The position numbers and the translations under genes are program-made. Positions 36,381 to 45,086 of a DNA stretch of 64,000 nucleotides are shown in pieces. Where the stretch lies: the NCBI RefSeq assembly GCF_004833285.1, contig NZ_STFG01000003.1, positions 1-64,000 on the forward strand. The letters run 5' to 3'. This DNA comes from Lampropedia puyangensis. GTDB taxonomy: Bacteria > Pseudomonadota > Gammaproteobacteria > Burkholderiales > Burkholderiaceae_C. Below the pieces are notes generated by a model. That model was not told the DNA's origin. It worked only from the letters and a program-made list of their open reading frames with translations, and ran no database searches. Position 1 is the stretch's first letter. Every line of letters starts with the position of its first letter.

Positions 36381-37248
36381 TTAGTCTTTACGCTTAACCA
36401 AGCCGGACACCACCGTCGCCAAAATGATCAAGGCCGCGCCGCACAGCATGCGAACCGTGGGCTGCTCGGCAAACCACCACCATGCGAAGGCAATGGCGTA
36501 CACCGGCTCCAGCGCGATGATCATGCCCACGCTGCGGGCGCTCATGCCTTGCAAACTCTTGACGAAGAGAAACTGCGAAAGACCCGTGCAAAACACGCCC
36601 AAGAGCCCGAGGAATAACCATTCGTGTGCGCTGAGTTGCAGAGTGCCAGTGGACAAGGCGGCAAAGGGCAGCATCAGCGCAAAGACGACCAAGTTTTGCC
36701 AAAACGCCGCTTGCATGGGGCCTGCGCCAGTGTGGGTGCGACGGTTGATCATGGCCAGCACCGCAAACGACAAACCTGAAGCCAATCCCCACAGCAGGCC
36801 CAGAGTGCCATGGTCCTTCATGTCAAAAGAAGGCGTCACCAAGATCAATCCCAGCGTGACCAAACCCAGCAGCAGAGACTCTCGCAAGCCCAGTCTTTCT
36901 TTGAAAATCAAGCGATCAAAAATGGCGATGAACGCCGGAAAGCTGGCAAAGCCCAAAGTGGCAACGGCTACTCCACCGACTTTCACGGCATAAAAAAAAC
37001 GTCACCCAATGCGCCGCCAGCAACGCACCAGTGAATGCCAAGATCACCAAGCCACGCGCATGCAAACTGCCCCACAGCGATTGCCGCAGCACCAGCGAAA
37101 ACGCGGCTAAGGCGAGCACGGCAAAGCCCGAGCGCCCAGCGGTAATCACCCAAGGGGTGGCGGAGATCATCGCCGCCAAAATACCGACCAAGCCAAACAG
37201 CACAGCCGCAATGTGCGCGCTCCAGAGGGCGGAGCGTGAAGAGTTCAT
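36381..37248 (-). pseudogene. EamA/DMT-family transporter with a frameshift in a T8 run
   Basis: The minus strand encodes a ten-helix drug/metabolite exporter in two frames. Residues from 37248 read LFGLVGILAAMISATPWVI through GALLAAHWVTFF and then leave the frame. The family sequence resumes as YAVKVGGVAVATLGFASFPA in the next frame and runs to 36381. The switch is exactly at a run of eight A (plus strand 36992-36999), where seven would restore one continuous protein. It is either a recent phase-switch or slip mutation or a sequencing error. Without correction only truncated fragments are made. Confidence 0.85.
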
Positions 37249-37302
37249 TTCAATACGACTTTAAGGAGAGTGAAGAACGGAGCCTTAACAGGAATCGTTT
37301 GT

Positions 37303-38319
37303 TTAACCTGCTGCTAAGGTTCGTTGAATGTGGGGCGCCAACATTTGCAAATTCACAAAGCTGATTCCATACATCGCCGTCATGCTTTTGGCCTGAGCTT
37401 CATCTAATTGCGGCGAGCAAATCACAAAAAATCGGCCATCCAGTCCAAGCCTTTTTTGCAAACGGCTCAACCGATTGATTTCACTGCGAAACTCCCCGCT
37501 TTTGCATTCAATGACAAACAACTGTTTTTCAAACAACGCCACCACATCCAGCTCAAACAAATCCTCGTTTGGGAACTGTACTTTCGCTCCTCTTGCGACC
37601 GAAATCGGCGTTTTTTGAAAGGTGTCTTGTAGTTTCAAAACGGTACTCAGAGCAAACCACTCCAGCCAGCCACCAGTGAAAAACAGTCTCGCGGGCGTTG
37701 CGGTTTGCAAACCTAAGCGCAAGACCTTCTCGTTCTTTTGATAAAAATACTTGGAGAGGAGTGCACCGTCATACCAGGAACGACAAATTTTAGTGATGGC
37801 GCCCACATCTTTTTGCGCCATTTTGTTCAAGTCGATATTGATGCCTGAATGGTTTTTTCGGTAACTCCATCCAATTTTTCCAATCACATCTGCCAGCAAA
37901 TGCTCATGCTCGACGATCTGATTTGCAGCCTCATCAAAGTAGCCACTTAAGTCCACGTTGTCGTATTGAAAGCGCACATCAAATTGGCGTGACTTAAACC
38001 AAAGATGAAGAGGAAAGTGCTGCTCTTCTGTGGGCAGGAATGTGTGATCCAGAGCAGCAGCCTCGGGCGAATTGTCTTTCGTCGCTGTTGATCTAGGCTC
38101 ACCATCTGAACCACTCTGCTGATCAAAATTGGCCAGCGTATCTTTAAGTTTTTTCACCTCTCGCAAAGACTCTGCATACCGCTGCAAGATTCTTTCGATA
38201 AAAAAAACCGTCCCGTAAACAGTCACGGGCTTAGCACAGCGGCCACAGTGTGTTGCGCTCCCATCGATAGGCACCACTTCTGCAATGAACCCACAACTGT
38301 TACAGCGATAAATAGACAT
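37303..38319 (-). CDS. Zinc-ribbon protein with DUF1887/Card1-like PD-(D/E)XK nuclease domain
   Basis: A 338-residue cytoplasmic protein. The N-terminus has a zinc ribbon (C6-x2-C9, C25-x2-C28). A short helix and a charged linker follow, then a middle domain of about 110 residues that I do not recognise (WFKSRQFDVRFQYDNVDLSG). The C-terminal 120 residues look like the nuclease domain of Card1/Can2: GGWLEWFALSTVL (E220), FPNEDLFELDVVALFEK (D258) and LFVIECKSGEFRSEI (E271-x-K273), with RLGLDGRFFVICS after it. No CARF domain is present. The gene is the fourth in a minus-strand series after the kleisin-like, MukE-like and SMC genes, 40 bp behind the SMC gene. That is the slot of the nuclease JetD in Wadjet, so it may be the effector of this SMC complex. 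Confidence 0.75.
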   Translation of the reverse strand: MSIYRCNSCGFIAEVVPIDGSATHCGRCAKPVTVYGTVFFIERILQRYAESLREVKKLKDTLANFDQQSGSDGEPRSTATKDNSPEAAALDHTFLPTEEQHFPLHLWFKSRQFDVRFQYDNVDLSGYFDEAANQIVEHEHLLADVIGKIGWSYRKNHSGINIDLNKMAQKDVGAITKICRSWYDGALLSKYFYQKNEKVLRLGLQTATPARLFFTGGWLEWFALSTVLKLQDTFQKTPISVARGAKVQFPNEDLFELDVVALFEKQLFVIECKSGEFRSEINRLSRLQKRLGLDGRFFVICSPQLDEAQAKSMTAMYGISFVNLQMLAPHIQRTLAAG

Positions 38320-38359
38320 AAGTGATCCGCGTCACAAAAAAGATACAAATTTTAAGGCG

Positions 38360-41179
38360 TCAATAACCGGAAGTTTCAAGCCTGCGCTGCAGCACGCCAA
38401 TCGGCGGTGCCCAGCGCTGGTCTTTTTGCTTTTTCGCGGTGACCAAGGTGATGTCGGCCGGCTCAAACACTTCCACATTGTGCGTAATCGGCGTGGTGAG
38501 CACGTATTGCGCGCGGGTGGATTTGAGAAAGTGGCCAACCAGCTGGATGTTGCGCACGTCCAAGTGGGCGAAGGGTTCGTCAATGAAGACAAAGCCGCCG
38601 GACGATTCTTCATCCTTAAGCAAACCCACCAGCAGGATCAGCGATTTGATGACCTGCTGCCCGCCGGAGGCTTCGCCATCGTTCAAGCCAATTTGGCCTT
38701 TGCCGTCGAAGTTGAAGCTGACCTTCAGTTCGGCTTGGCGCAGCGCGACGTCGTCATTCTCCAGATGCGGGGTGTCGGCGTTGACGACCACACCGGCCAG
38801 CTCGCCCAATTCCACAATGTTTTTGCGGTAGCGCCGCACGGTGGAGCGCAGCACGTCGATGTAGCGCTCGCGCGCGTTATCCACCGCGATGCTGGCCGAT
38901 TCGTTGCTGGCCTCGCGCTGCGCCAATTGGCCTTTCTGGCTGCCCACTTGGGCGACCATCAAGGTGTGGCGCTCTTCAACGATGGCATCCGTCTCCCATT
39001 CGCCATGCTCCAGTTCTTGCTCAATGGCATCGCTGCGCAAGCGCGCTTGCGTGGCGTTGGTAAATTGCTGGCGCAGCTGGGCGATGGTGTCGCTGGCAAT
39101 CCAACGGACGGGGAACTGACGGCGCTTTTTCTGCGACTGGGCGCAGCGGGTGCTTGCCTCATCGCGCTTGCTTTGCCACTCGCGGGCGAAGCGGCTAGCG
39201 GCCGACTCACTGTCTTGCAGGCGCAGTTGCGTATCGCGGTAACGGGCTTGGGCGCTGCGCTGCTGATCGCTGCATTGCTTGTAGCGTTCGTCCAGTTCGC
39301 TCCAGCGTTGGGCTGCAGTGATGCGTGCTTCTTTGAGTTGCACCAGTTGCTGGCGCGCTTGCTCAAACTCGTCAGCACGCTTGGCCAATTCTTCGGCGGC
39401 GCGGTGGCCTTGCGTGGCGTCTTTGGCTGCTTTGAGTTGGCGTTCCGTTTCGCGCTGCTGCAAAGCAATCTGCTGCAATTGCGCATCCAGCTCTGCCAAG
39501 CGCGCTTCGATGGATTCGCGCCGCGCCGCCAATGCGGCGGCGCCAAACTGGTGCTGCTCGGGGCTGACCCACACGCTGCGCCCGCCACGGCCATCGCGCC
39601 AATAGGCCTCTGGGGTGATCCACTCGCCACCTTTGGCAAACCCTTCTTGCGTGTTCTCCACACGGCGCACTTGCGCCAAAGTTTTGCGCAGCCAAGCGGG
39701 CAAGGTAGCGCTGCATTTGAGCACGGCCAGTAAGCTGTCTTTCGGGGCACTTTGCGGATCGGCATCAACTGCATCGCTGACCAAGTAGTGGCGATAGCGT
39801 TCTTTCTCGGCCAGCTCACTGGCTTTGGCTTCATCGGCGGCATCTTCCAGCACCGCCACCCAGCGCGCACCGCGCAGCACGCCTTCGGCAGCGGCGCGCC
39901 AGTGGTTGTCCGTAATCTCAATCGCATCGGCCACAAAGTGGTGGGCGATGTTGTGGCGGCGCAGCACTTGACTGAATCGCGCCGCATCGTCGGCACGCGG
40001 GGCGCCGCGCTCGTTTTTCATTTTGTCCAACGCAGCCTGTGCTGCCGCACGGGCTTCTTTGCGCGAATGCCATTCGCCATCGTGCTTTTGCTTGTCGACT
40101 TCCAGCGCGTCAATGCGTTGCATCAGTTGCTCGGCATCGCTTTCCACTTTGGCCAGCTCACGCAATTCATCGGCTTGTTTGACCAATGCTTCCACCGGCG
40201 TTTCATGGCCGCGTGCTTCAGTCAAGGCATCTTGCGCCTGCTTGCGCTGCAGCTCCACCTGTGCTAATTGCACGCCTGCTTGATCGACCTCCTGCGCCAG
40301 TTGCAACAGCAGTTGCCGGTCTTCGCGCTGGCGTTGCAGGCTGTGGGCGTGCTCCACCCGCTGGCGGTGCAGCTCTTTCATCTGGCCGGTCAGCGCATCG
40401 CGTGCGTCGCACCATTCCAGCACGGGGATGACTTCGGTGTGCAGTTTTTCCCGCTCGCGCAGCTTGGCTTGGTATTGGCGGTACAGGTTCAGGCGCGCTT
40501 CCACATGCGCCAGCTGCGCCTCACCATGCACGAGTTCTCTTTTTGCGGTTTCGACTTCTTGCGCTACCTCTTGCTGGTGGCGGCGCGCTTCTTCGTAGCG
40601 GTCCAGCACCTCTTGGTCACCAAACACGTCAAACACCAAACGCAGCAATTCTTTGGGCGAGTATTCGCACAGGCGGTCGGTCTGCCCCTGCTCCAGCGCC
40701 AGCACGCGGGCAATCGCGCGCGACAAGCCCGCGGTTTCCAAACGCTTGCGCCAGTGCTCAATGCCCAGCCAATCTTTCTCGGGCAGTTGCAACAAGGCCT
40801 CAATCGGCACATCGCCATCGACCATGCAGTAGCGGCGCTGCCAATCGCCGCCATTGCGTTGAATGCGGCACACCAGCGTGACCTGATCGGCATACAGCAA
40901 GCTGCGCGCAAATGGCCGGTTGGAGCTTTGGCGCGTGCGCGGGCGGTTGTCCACCACGGCGCGCAGCCAAGACGAATCGGCATTGGCGTGGCGCGCGTAG
41001 GTTTTGAAGCTGCGGTTGCCCGAGCACTCCAACCCTAGTAAGGTGCGCATGGCATCGAGCAAGGTGGTCTTGCCCGAGCCATTGGGACCCGCAATGGTGA
41101 TGATGGAGCCGTCCAGCGGCAGCGTCAGGCGCTGGCAATAATCCCAGTGCAGCAGTTCAATGGATTGAAGGTGGAACAT
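38360..41179 (-). CDS. SMC-type ATPase (MksB/JetC-like)
   Basis: A 939-residue structural-maintenance-of-chromosomes protein. Walker A is GPNGSGKTTLLDAM (residues 31-39). Long coiled-coil arms rich in Glu, Gln and Arg flank a hinge-like globular region at about 390-540 (RRHNIAHHFVADAIEITDNH). The ABC signature is NDGEASGGQQVIKSL (838-842) and Walker B is GGFVFIDEPFAHLD (about 862-868). Such ATPases form rings that extrude or trap DNA. It is much shorter than MukB (about 1480). It starts three bases after the MukE-like stop, so the genes are surely cotranscribed. It may serve chromosome organisation (MksB) or plasmid defence (JetC). Confidence 0.88.
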   Translation of the reverse strand: MFHLQSIELLHWDYCQRLTLPLDGSIITIAGPNGSGKTTLLDAMRTLLGLECSGNRSFKTYARHANADSSWLRAVVDNRPRTRQSSNRPFARSLLYADQVTLVCRIQRNGGDWQRRYCMVDGDVPIEALLQLPEKDWLGIEHWRKRLETAGLSRAIARVLALEQGQTDRLCEYSPKELLRLVFDVFGDQEVLDRYEEARRHQQEVAQEVETAKRELVHGEAQLAHVEARLNLYRQYQAKLREREKLHTEVIPVLEWCDARDALTGQMKELHRQRVEHAHSLQRQREDRQLLLQLAQEVDQAGVQLAQVELQRKQAQDALTEARGHETPVEALVKQADELRELAKVESDAEQLMQRIDALEVDKQKHDGEWHSRKEARAAAQAALDKMKNERGAPRADDAARFSQVLRRHNIAHHFVADAIEITDNHWRAAAEGVLRGARWVAVLEDAADEAKASELAEKERYRHYLVSDAVDADPQSAPKDSLLAVLKCSATLPAWLRKTLAQVRRVENTQEGFAKGGEWITPEAYWRDGRGGRSVWVSPEQHQFGAAALAARRESIEARLAELDAQLQQIALQQRETERQLKAAKDATQGHRAAEELAKRADEFEQARQQLVQLKEARITAAQRWSELDERYKQCSDQQRSAQARYRDTQLRLQDSESAASRFAREWQSKRDEASTRCAQSQKKRRQFPVRWIASDTIAQLRQQFTNATQARLRSDAIEQELEHGEWETDAIVEERHTLMVAQVGSQKGQLAQREASNESASIAVDNARERYIDVLRSTVRRYRKNIVELGELAGVVVNADTPHLENDDVALRQAELKVSFNFDGKGQIGLNDGEASGGQQVIKSLILLVGLLKDEESSGGFVFIDEPFAHLDVRNIQLVGHFLKSTRAQYVLTTPITHNVEVFEPADITLVTAKKQKDQRWAPPIGVLQRRLETSGY

Positions 41180-41182
41180 GGT

Positions 41183-41965
41183 TTAGCCTTCCTCTCCGGT
41201 CGTCGGTTGCGGGGATGCGTTGTCGGCTTGCGCATCGTTCACATCTTCTTGCACCTTGTCTTGTACTTTTGCTTGTGCATCACCGTGTTCTTCGGTTGGC
41301 GTTTCGTGCGCCGCTTCCAGCTCTGCCGCTTTCGCGCGATGGAGCACATCGCCCAGCGTGCCTTCCAGAATGCGCGGTGCCATCACGTCGTAGTCCAGCA
41401 GCAAATCCAACAGCGGGCCTTCGGCAATGTCATCGCCACGGCGCACGATGAAGCCGTGGTTCTCCAAGCGTTTGAGGTTGGTGTCCAAACGGGTTTTCTT
41501 GCCCAGTTGCGCCCCAAAATCCGCCAGTAAAGATTTGTAGGAAATCACCGGGCTGACGTTGGCCGCTTTGGGCATGGGGCGGTCAGCAGCGAACATCTCG
41601 TTTTGCTCGTTGTTGGCGGCTTCGCTGTCGCGGGCGGCTTGGCGCTCGCGCTTTGGCAGCACGATCAACGCCCACAGCACAACCAGCAACGATACGCCAT
41701 CGCGGGGCAAGTCGAAATTGTTGTGGCTGCTCAAACCTGTTTCGCCAAACACGGCCGATTCGGCGCTGCGCACCAGCGCGACGCTGACGTGATCGGCGTG
41801 GATGTTATCCACCAAGCGCAGGCCGACACCGGCCAAACGCTGCTCCAGCGCCAGCCATAAATCGGCATCGATCAAGGCGCGCTTAATGCCCGGGTGCTGG
41901 CGCGGCAACCAGCGTTTGGCCAGCAATTGCGCCGCCAACAAGGCGGCTTCGTCGGTTGTGTTCAT
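41183..41965 (-). CDS. MukE/JetB-like winged-helix subunit of the SMC complex
   Basis: A 260-residue protein with two winged-helix-like regions (KRALIDADLWLALEQRLAGV; SYKSLLADFGAQLGKKTRL followed by LKRLENHGFIVRR) and a long acidic C-terminal tail. In MukBEF, MksBEF and JetABC complexes the small second subunit binds the kleisin and DNA. The assignment rests on size, winged-helix pattern and position between the kleisin-like and SMC genes, with an ATGA overlap to the former. Sequence similarity to named families is weak by eye. Confidence 0.65.
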   Translation of the reverse strand: MNTTDEAALLAAQLLAKRWLPRQHPGIKRALIDADLWLALEQRLAGVGLRLVDNIHADHVSVALVRSAESAVFGETGLSSHNNFDLPRDGVSLLVVLWALIVLPKRERQAARDSEAANNEQNEMFAADRPMPKAANVSPVISYKSLLADFGAQLGKKTRLDTNLKRLENHGFIVRRGDDIAEGPLLDLLLDYDVMAPRILEGTLGDVLHRAKAAELEAAHETPTEEHGDAQAKVQDKVQEDVNDAQADNASPQPTTGEEG

Positions 41966-43506
41966 TCGGTTGCTCCTGCAGGCGGCTCGTTGGGCACGGC
42001 CTGCTCGGGTGTTGGCATAGGAGTGGTTGCCGGTGTCGATGCGGATTCAGGTGCGGGCGCGGATTCAGGCACGGCCGCAGCCACAGTTGCAGCCGCTTTG
42101 CGTTGGCGTTTTTTGCGCGGTGCATCGCCTTCTAATGGCAAAGCCTCTAAATGGATTTCGCCATCGCTAAAGCCGTATGGCGCTTCGTCTGGGTGTGCCT
42201 CTTCGTAGGCGTCGGAAATCAAACGCCCCTCGCTCATTGCCATCACCGTGCGGTGATCGACCGGCACCACGCGTGGTGCCATTTGCGCGCGCCAGCCCGA
42301 GCGCGCCAACTCACCGGTTTGCCCTTTGAGGGTTTGCGCCTGCGGGTCGCCCAGCAGCGGCAGCAACTGCATGCGGTAGGCCGCTTGGGCAAAGCGTCCC
42401 TCTAGCACGGCATCTTGCACGGCGCGCGCGGGGCTTTGGCCATCGCGTTCATCGTAGCGGTGCCATTTCGCCAGCATGCCTATGAGGCCGTGCAATTCCT
42501 CGGGCATGCTGGGCACTTCCAACTCGCCATCGCTGGCGGCATGCGGTGGCGGCAATTCGGTGGAGCGCGCCGGGTCCGGGCGGTCGCGCTCAAACTCGGC
42601 TTCGGCCACGTCCAATAAATCGTGCTGGCTAACGAACCACGGCTGCACTGCGGCAGACAATGCGCCATCCAGCAGCGTATGCATGCCTTCATGGTCGCGC
42701 AGCCATTCGCGCACGTCGGAGCTGGTCACGCCCGTGCTGCCCAAGGTCACGCGCTGGCGATCGGCTTGCTGCATGGCGCGGTTGAACTGGCTGGCCATCG
42801 AGAGCAGGTTCGCTTGTGCATGGCCCAATGCACGTGCTTCGCGCTCTAAGCGCACATCGTCGGTATCGGTGCGGATCAGTGCGGTCAGGGCTTGGCCTGC
42901 ACGGTCGACCAAGGCCAAAGCGCGTTCAAAACGCGGCTGCGCTTGGCGCAAACGTGCTTCAGAACCACTAGCAATCGCATCGGCAAAATCATCGTGCAAA
43001 CGCGCCAATTGCGCGTGCAAGTGCTGCAGTTGTGAGGCATCGACCAAGCCCAGCGCTTGTGCGCCGGTGACCTGCATCAGCAAGCCAGAGAGTTCGTCGT
43101 CTTGCGTTGCGGTCTGGGTCAGCGGCGCCAACAAACTGTGCACCTGCCGCGCCAAATCAGACAGCGCGTAGTCTTGCTGCGTGGCATCCCACACCAGCAA
43201 ATTGGCATCGCGCAGGCGCTTGAGCACGTTGTCCAGCGCTTGCGGCAGCAAAGTGTGGAACAAATGGCTCAGATCCTCACGATCCAAGCGCCCTTTTGGG
43301 GTACTGGCCAATTCCAAAAAACACCACAAGCGCAACTGCACCACATGGCGCGGGCCCGAGAACAAGCTGCGCAGCGCATCCAGCACTTCCAGCCGCTGGC
43401 CGAGTGCCCAAGCCAAAGGGGCTTCTGCCGCCAATTCAGGCGCACGAAAATACGCCTCAAAGCTGCCACCCTCGTCTTCGAATTTTTCTAAATTGAGCGG
43501 TTCCAT
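41962..43506 (-). CDS. MukF/JetA-like kleisin subunit of the SMC complex
   Basis: A 514-residue protein heading the four-gene operon. The N-terminal part is helical and winged-helix-like (VVQLRLWCFLELASTPKGRL; LLPQALDNVLKRLRDANLLV). A long helical middle with many Arg/Gln/Glu follows. The C-terminus ends in a Pro/Ala-rich tail (VPESAPAPESASTPATTPMP). This layout and position match the kleisin of MukF/MksF/JetA type that bridges the SMC heads. Divergent from the iron transporter genes across 205 bp. The family call is by context and layout rather than by clear motifs. Confidence 0.65.
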   Translation of the reverse strand: MEPLNLEKFEDEGGSFEAYFRAPELAAEAPLAWALGQRLEVLDALRSLFSGPRHVVQLRLWCFLELASTPKGRLDREDLSHLFHTLLPQALDNVLKRLRDANLLVWDATQQDYALSDLARQVHSLLAPLTQTATQDDELSGLLMQVTGAQALGLVDASQLQHLHAQLARLHDDFADAIASGSEARLRQAQPRFERALALVDRAGQALTALIRTDTDDVRLEREARALGHAQANLLSMASQFNRAMQQADRQRVTLGSTGVTSSDVREWLRDHEGMHTLLDGALSAAVQPWFVSQHDLLDVAEAEFERDRPDPARSTELPPPHAASDGELEVPSMPEELHGLIGMLAKWHRYDERDGQSPARAVQDAVLEGRFAQAAYRMQLLPLLGDPQAQTLKGQTGELARSGWRAQMAPRVVPVDHRTVMAMSEGRLISDAYEEAHPDEAPYGFSDGEIHLEALPLEGDAPRKKRQRKAAATVAAAVPESAPAPESASTPATTPMPTPEQAVPNEPPAGATE

Positions 43507-43630
43507 CGCGCCGCATTATGCACAGGCGCAAGGCGATGGAACAACTCACTCACCCCACACAATGAAATCGGCGCTGCCCCTGCTTTACGCCATCCAACGA
43601 AAAATAAGCATAAACAATCACTTAAAACAC

Positions 43631-43649
43631 AAATGGGAATTACTCACAA
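43631..43649 (+). promoter_or_regulatory. Candidate Fur box before the iron transporter
   Basis: AAATGGGAATTACTCACAA lies about 65 bases before the fbpA-like start and resembles the Fur-type pattern built on GAATTA flanked by AT-rich arms. The match is partial. The biological expectation (iron-regulated iron uptake) supports it. Confidence 0.3.
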
Positions 43650-43711
43650 TAAAAGCCAGCACATGGCCATAATGCCTTGCATCATTTCTTAACCATTGGA
43701 GACAACACACC

Positions 43712-44752
43712 ATGCAAGCACCAAGCTTTCGCGTCAAAACCCTCTCAGCCCTGTTCCTGGCTGCCGCTGCGGGGATCAGCTCAACCGCCGCTTTTGCTGC
43801 GGGGGAATTGAACCTCTACACGACCCGCGAACCGGCATTGATTGAGCCCATCCTGCAGGCTTTTGAGAAGGACAGCGGTATCAAGGTGAATACCGTGTTC
43901 GTCAAAGATGGTTTGCTGGAACGCGTGAAAGCCGAAGGCAGCAACTCCCCTGCCGATGTGTTCATGGTGGTGGACATTGGCAACCTGCTGGATTTAGTGG
44001 ATGCGGGCGTGACCCAGCCCATCCAGTCAGAAACACTGACCACCGTTTTGCCTGCCAACCTGCGCAGCGCCAATAACGATTGGTTCAGCCTATCGCTGCG
44101 CGACCGTGTGCTGTACGCCGACAGAGACCTGAACCTGCCCACCTTCACTTACGAAGACGTGGCCGACCCAAAATGGAAAGGCAAAGTCTGCATTCGCGCT
44201 GGCCAGCATCCATACAACACGGCGTTAATCGCCTCCATGATTGCGCATGATGGCGCAGAAGCCACTGAAAAATGGCTGCAAGGCGTGAAAGCCAACTTGG
44301 CCCGCAAAGCCACCGGCGGCGACCGCGATGTGGCGCGCGATATTCTGGGTGGCATTTGCGACATTGGCATTGCCAACAACTACTACGTGGGCCGGATGAA
44401 AACGGCGGAACCGGGCACCGACAACCGCAAATGGGGTGACGCGATTCAAGTCGTACGCCCTACTTTTGCTAAAAGTGGCGGCACACACGTAAACATCACA
44501 GGAGCATCGGTCGCCAAAAGCGCGCCGAATAAAGACAACGCCGTGAAGCTGCTGGAGTATCTGGTTTCTGTGCCCGCGCAAGATCTGTATGCCAACGCCA
44601 ACTACGAATATCCGATTCGCGAAGGCGTGAAGCTGCACCCGGTGACCGAGTCCTTTGGTGTGTTGAAGGTGGACCCGCTGCCGCTGACCGAGATTGCCAA
44701 ATACCGCAAGCAAGCCAGCGAGTTGGTCGATAAAGTCGGCTTTGATAACTAA
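43712..44752 (+). CDS. fbpA: Iron(III) ABC transporter periplasmic binding protein
   Basis: A 346-residue class-II solute-binding protein of the FbpA/FutA group that carries ferric iron in the periplasm. A Sec signal ends at SSTAAFA, and the mature part begins GELNLYTTREPALIEPIL. Conserved parts are GLLERVKAEGSNSPADV, DPKWKGKVCIRAGQHPYN and the iron-binding tyrosine pair in IANNYYVGRM. TTGGAGA precedes the ATG. The permease and ATPase genes follow after a 330-bp gap with a REP-like repeat, so the binding protein may be made in excess of the membrane parts. Confidence 0.93.
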   Translation: MQAPSFRVKTLSALFLAAAAGISSTAAFAAGELNLYTTREPALIEPILQAFEKDSGIKVNTVFVKDGLLERVKAEGSNSPADVFMVVDIGNLLDLVDAGVTQPIQSETLTTVLPANLRSANNDWFSLSLRDRVLYADRDLNLPTFTYEDVADPKWKGKVCIRAGQHPYNTALIASMIAHDGAEATEKWLQGVKANLARKATGGDRDVARDILGGICDIGIANNYYVGRMKTAEPGTDNRKWGDAIQVVRPTFAKSGGTHVNITGASVAKSAPNKDNAVKLLEYLVSVPAQDLYANANYEYPIREGVKLHPVTESFGVLKVDPLPLTEIAKYRKQASELVDKVGFDN

Positions 44753-44869
44753 GCACCAGCGGTACGACGTTGATCATCACCACGCGATAAGTGGGGCGCT
44801 GTGCAAACAGTTGCCCCATGTGTTTTTTTATCGCTTGATCAAACTTTTTTCAGAGTCACCGCTTAACTC

Positions 44870-44960
44870 CGTTCTCCCTGAGCTTGTCGAAGGGCAGGCA
44901 TTCAAAGCCAAAGGCTTCGACCAGGTTCTCCTGAGCGAAGTCAAAGGGTTCAGCCAGAAC
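44870..44960. repeat. REP-like dispersed repeat between fbpA and fbpB
   Basis: The stretch contains CCTGAGCTTGTCGAAGGG, then GGCTTCGACCAGG and CCTGAGCGAAGTCAAAGG, variants of the TGAGCTTGTCGAAGG repeat dispersed in many proteobacterial genomes. Its position between the binding-protein gene and the permease gene could set mRNA stability and stoichiometry. The rest of the 330-bp gap (44753-45086) holds nothing else I can identify. Confidence 0.65.
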
Positions 44961-45086
44961 GGTGATATTTTCTGCATGCTTCACCTTTATAAGCCAGCAT
45001 CAGCAACAGGCGCAGGGCACTGGCTTCATTAACTATAACAACCACCATTCGCCAGCTTTTTAGCGGCATTTCCCCACATCACCACC

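Noticed and set aside
37303-38319. CARF-containing CRISPR accessory nuclease (Card1) belonging to the CRISPR locus
   Set aside because: Only the nuclease domain resembles Card1. The N-terminus is a zinc ribbon with no CARF domain, no type III genes are present, and the gene follows the SMC operon.
38426-39733. 435-residue open frame antisense to the SMC gene
   Set aside because: It is a shadow of the coiled-coil coding region. The minus strand encodes Walker A, signature and Walker B in one intact frame.
44870-44960. Second small CRISPR or palindromic regulatory array
   Set aside because: Units are short, imperfect and unevenly spaced, and match the widespread REP-like TGAGCTTGTCGAAGG pattern.
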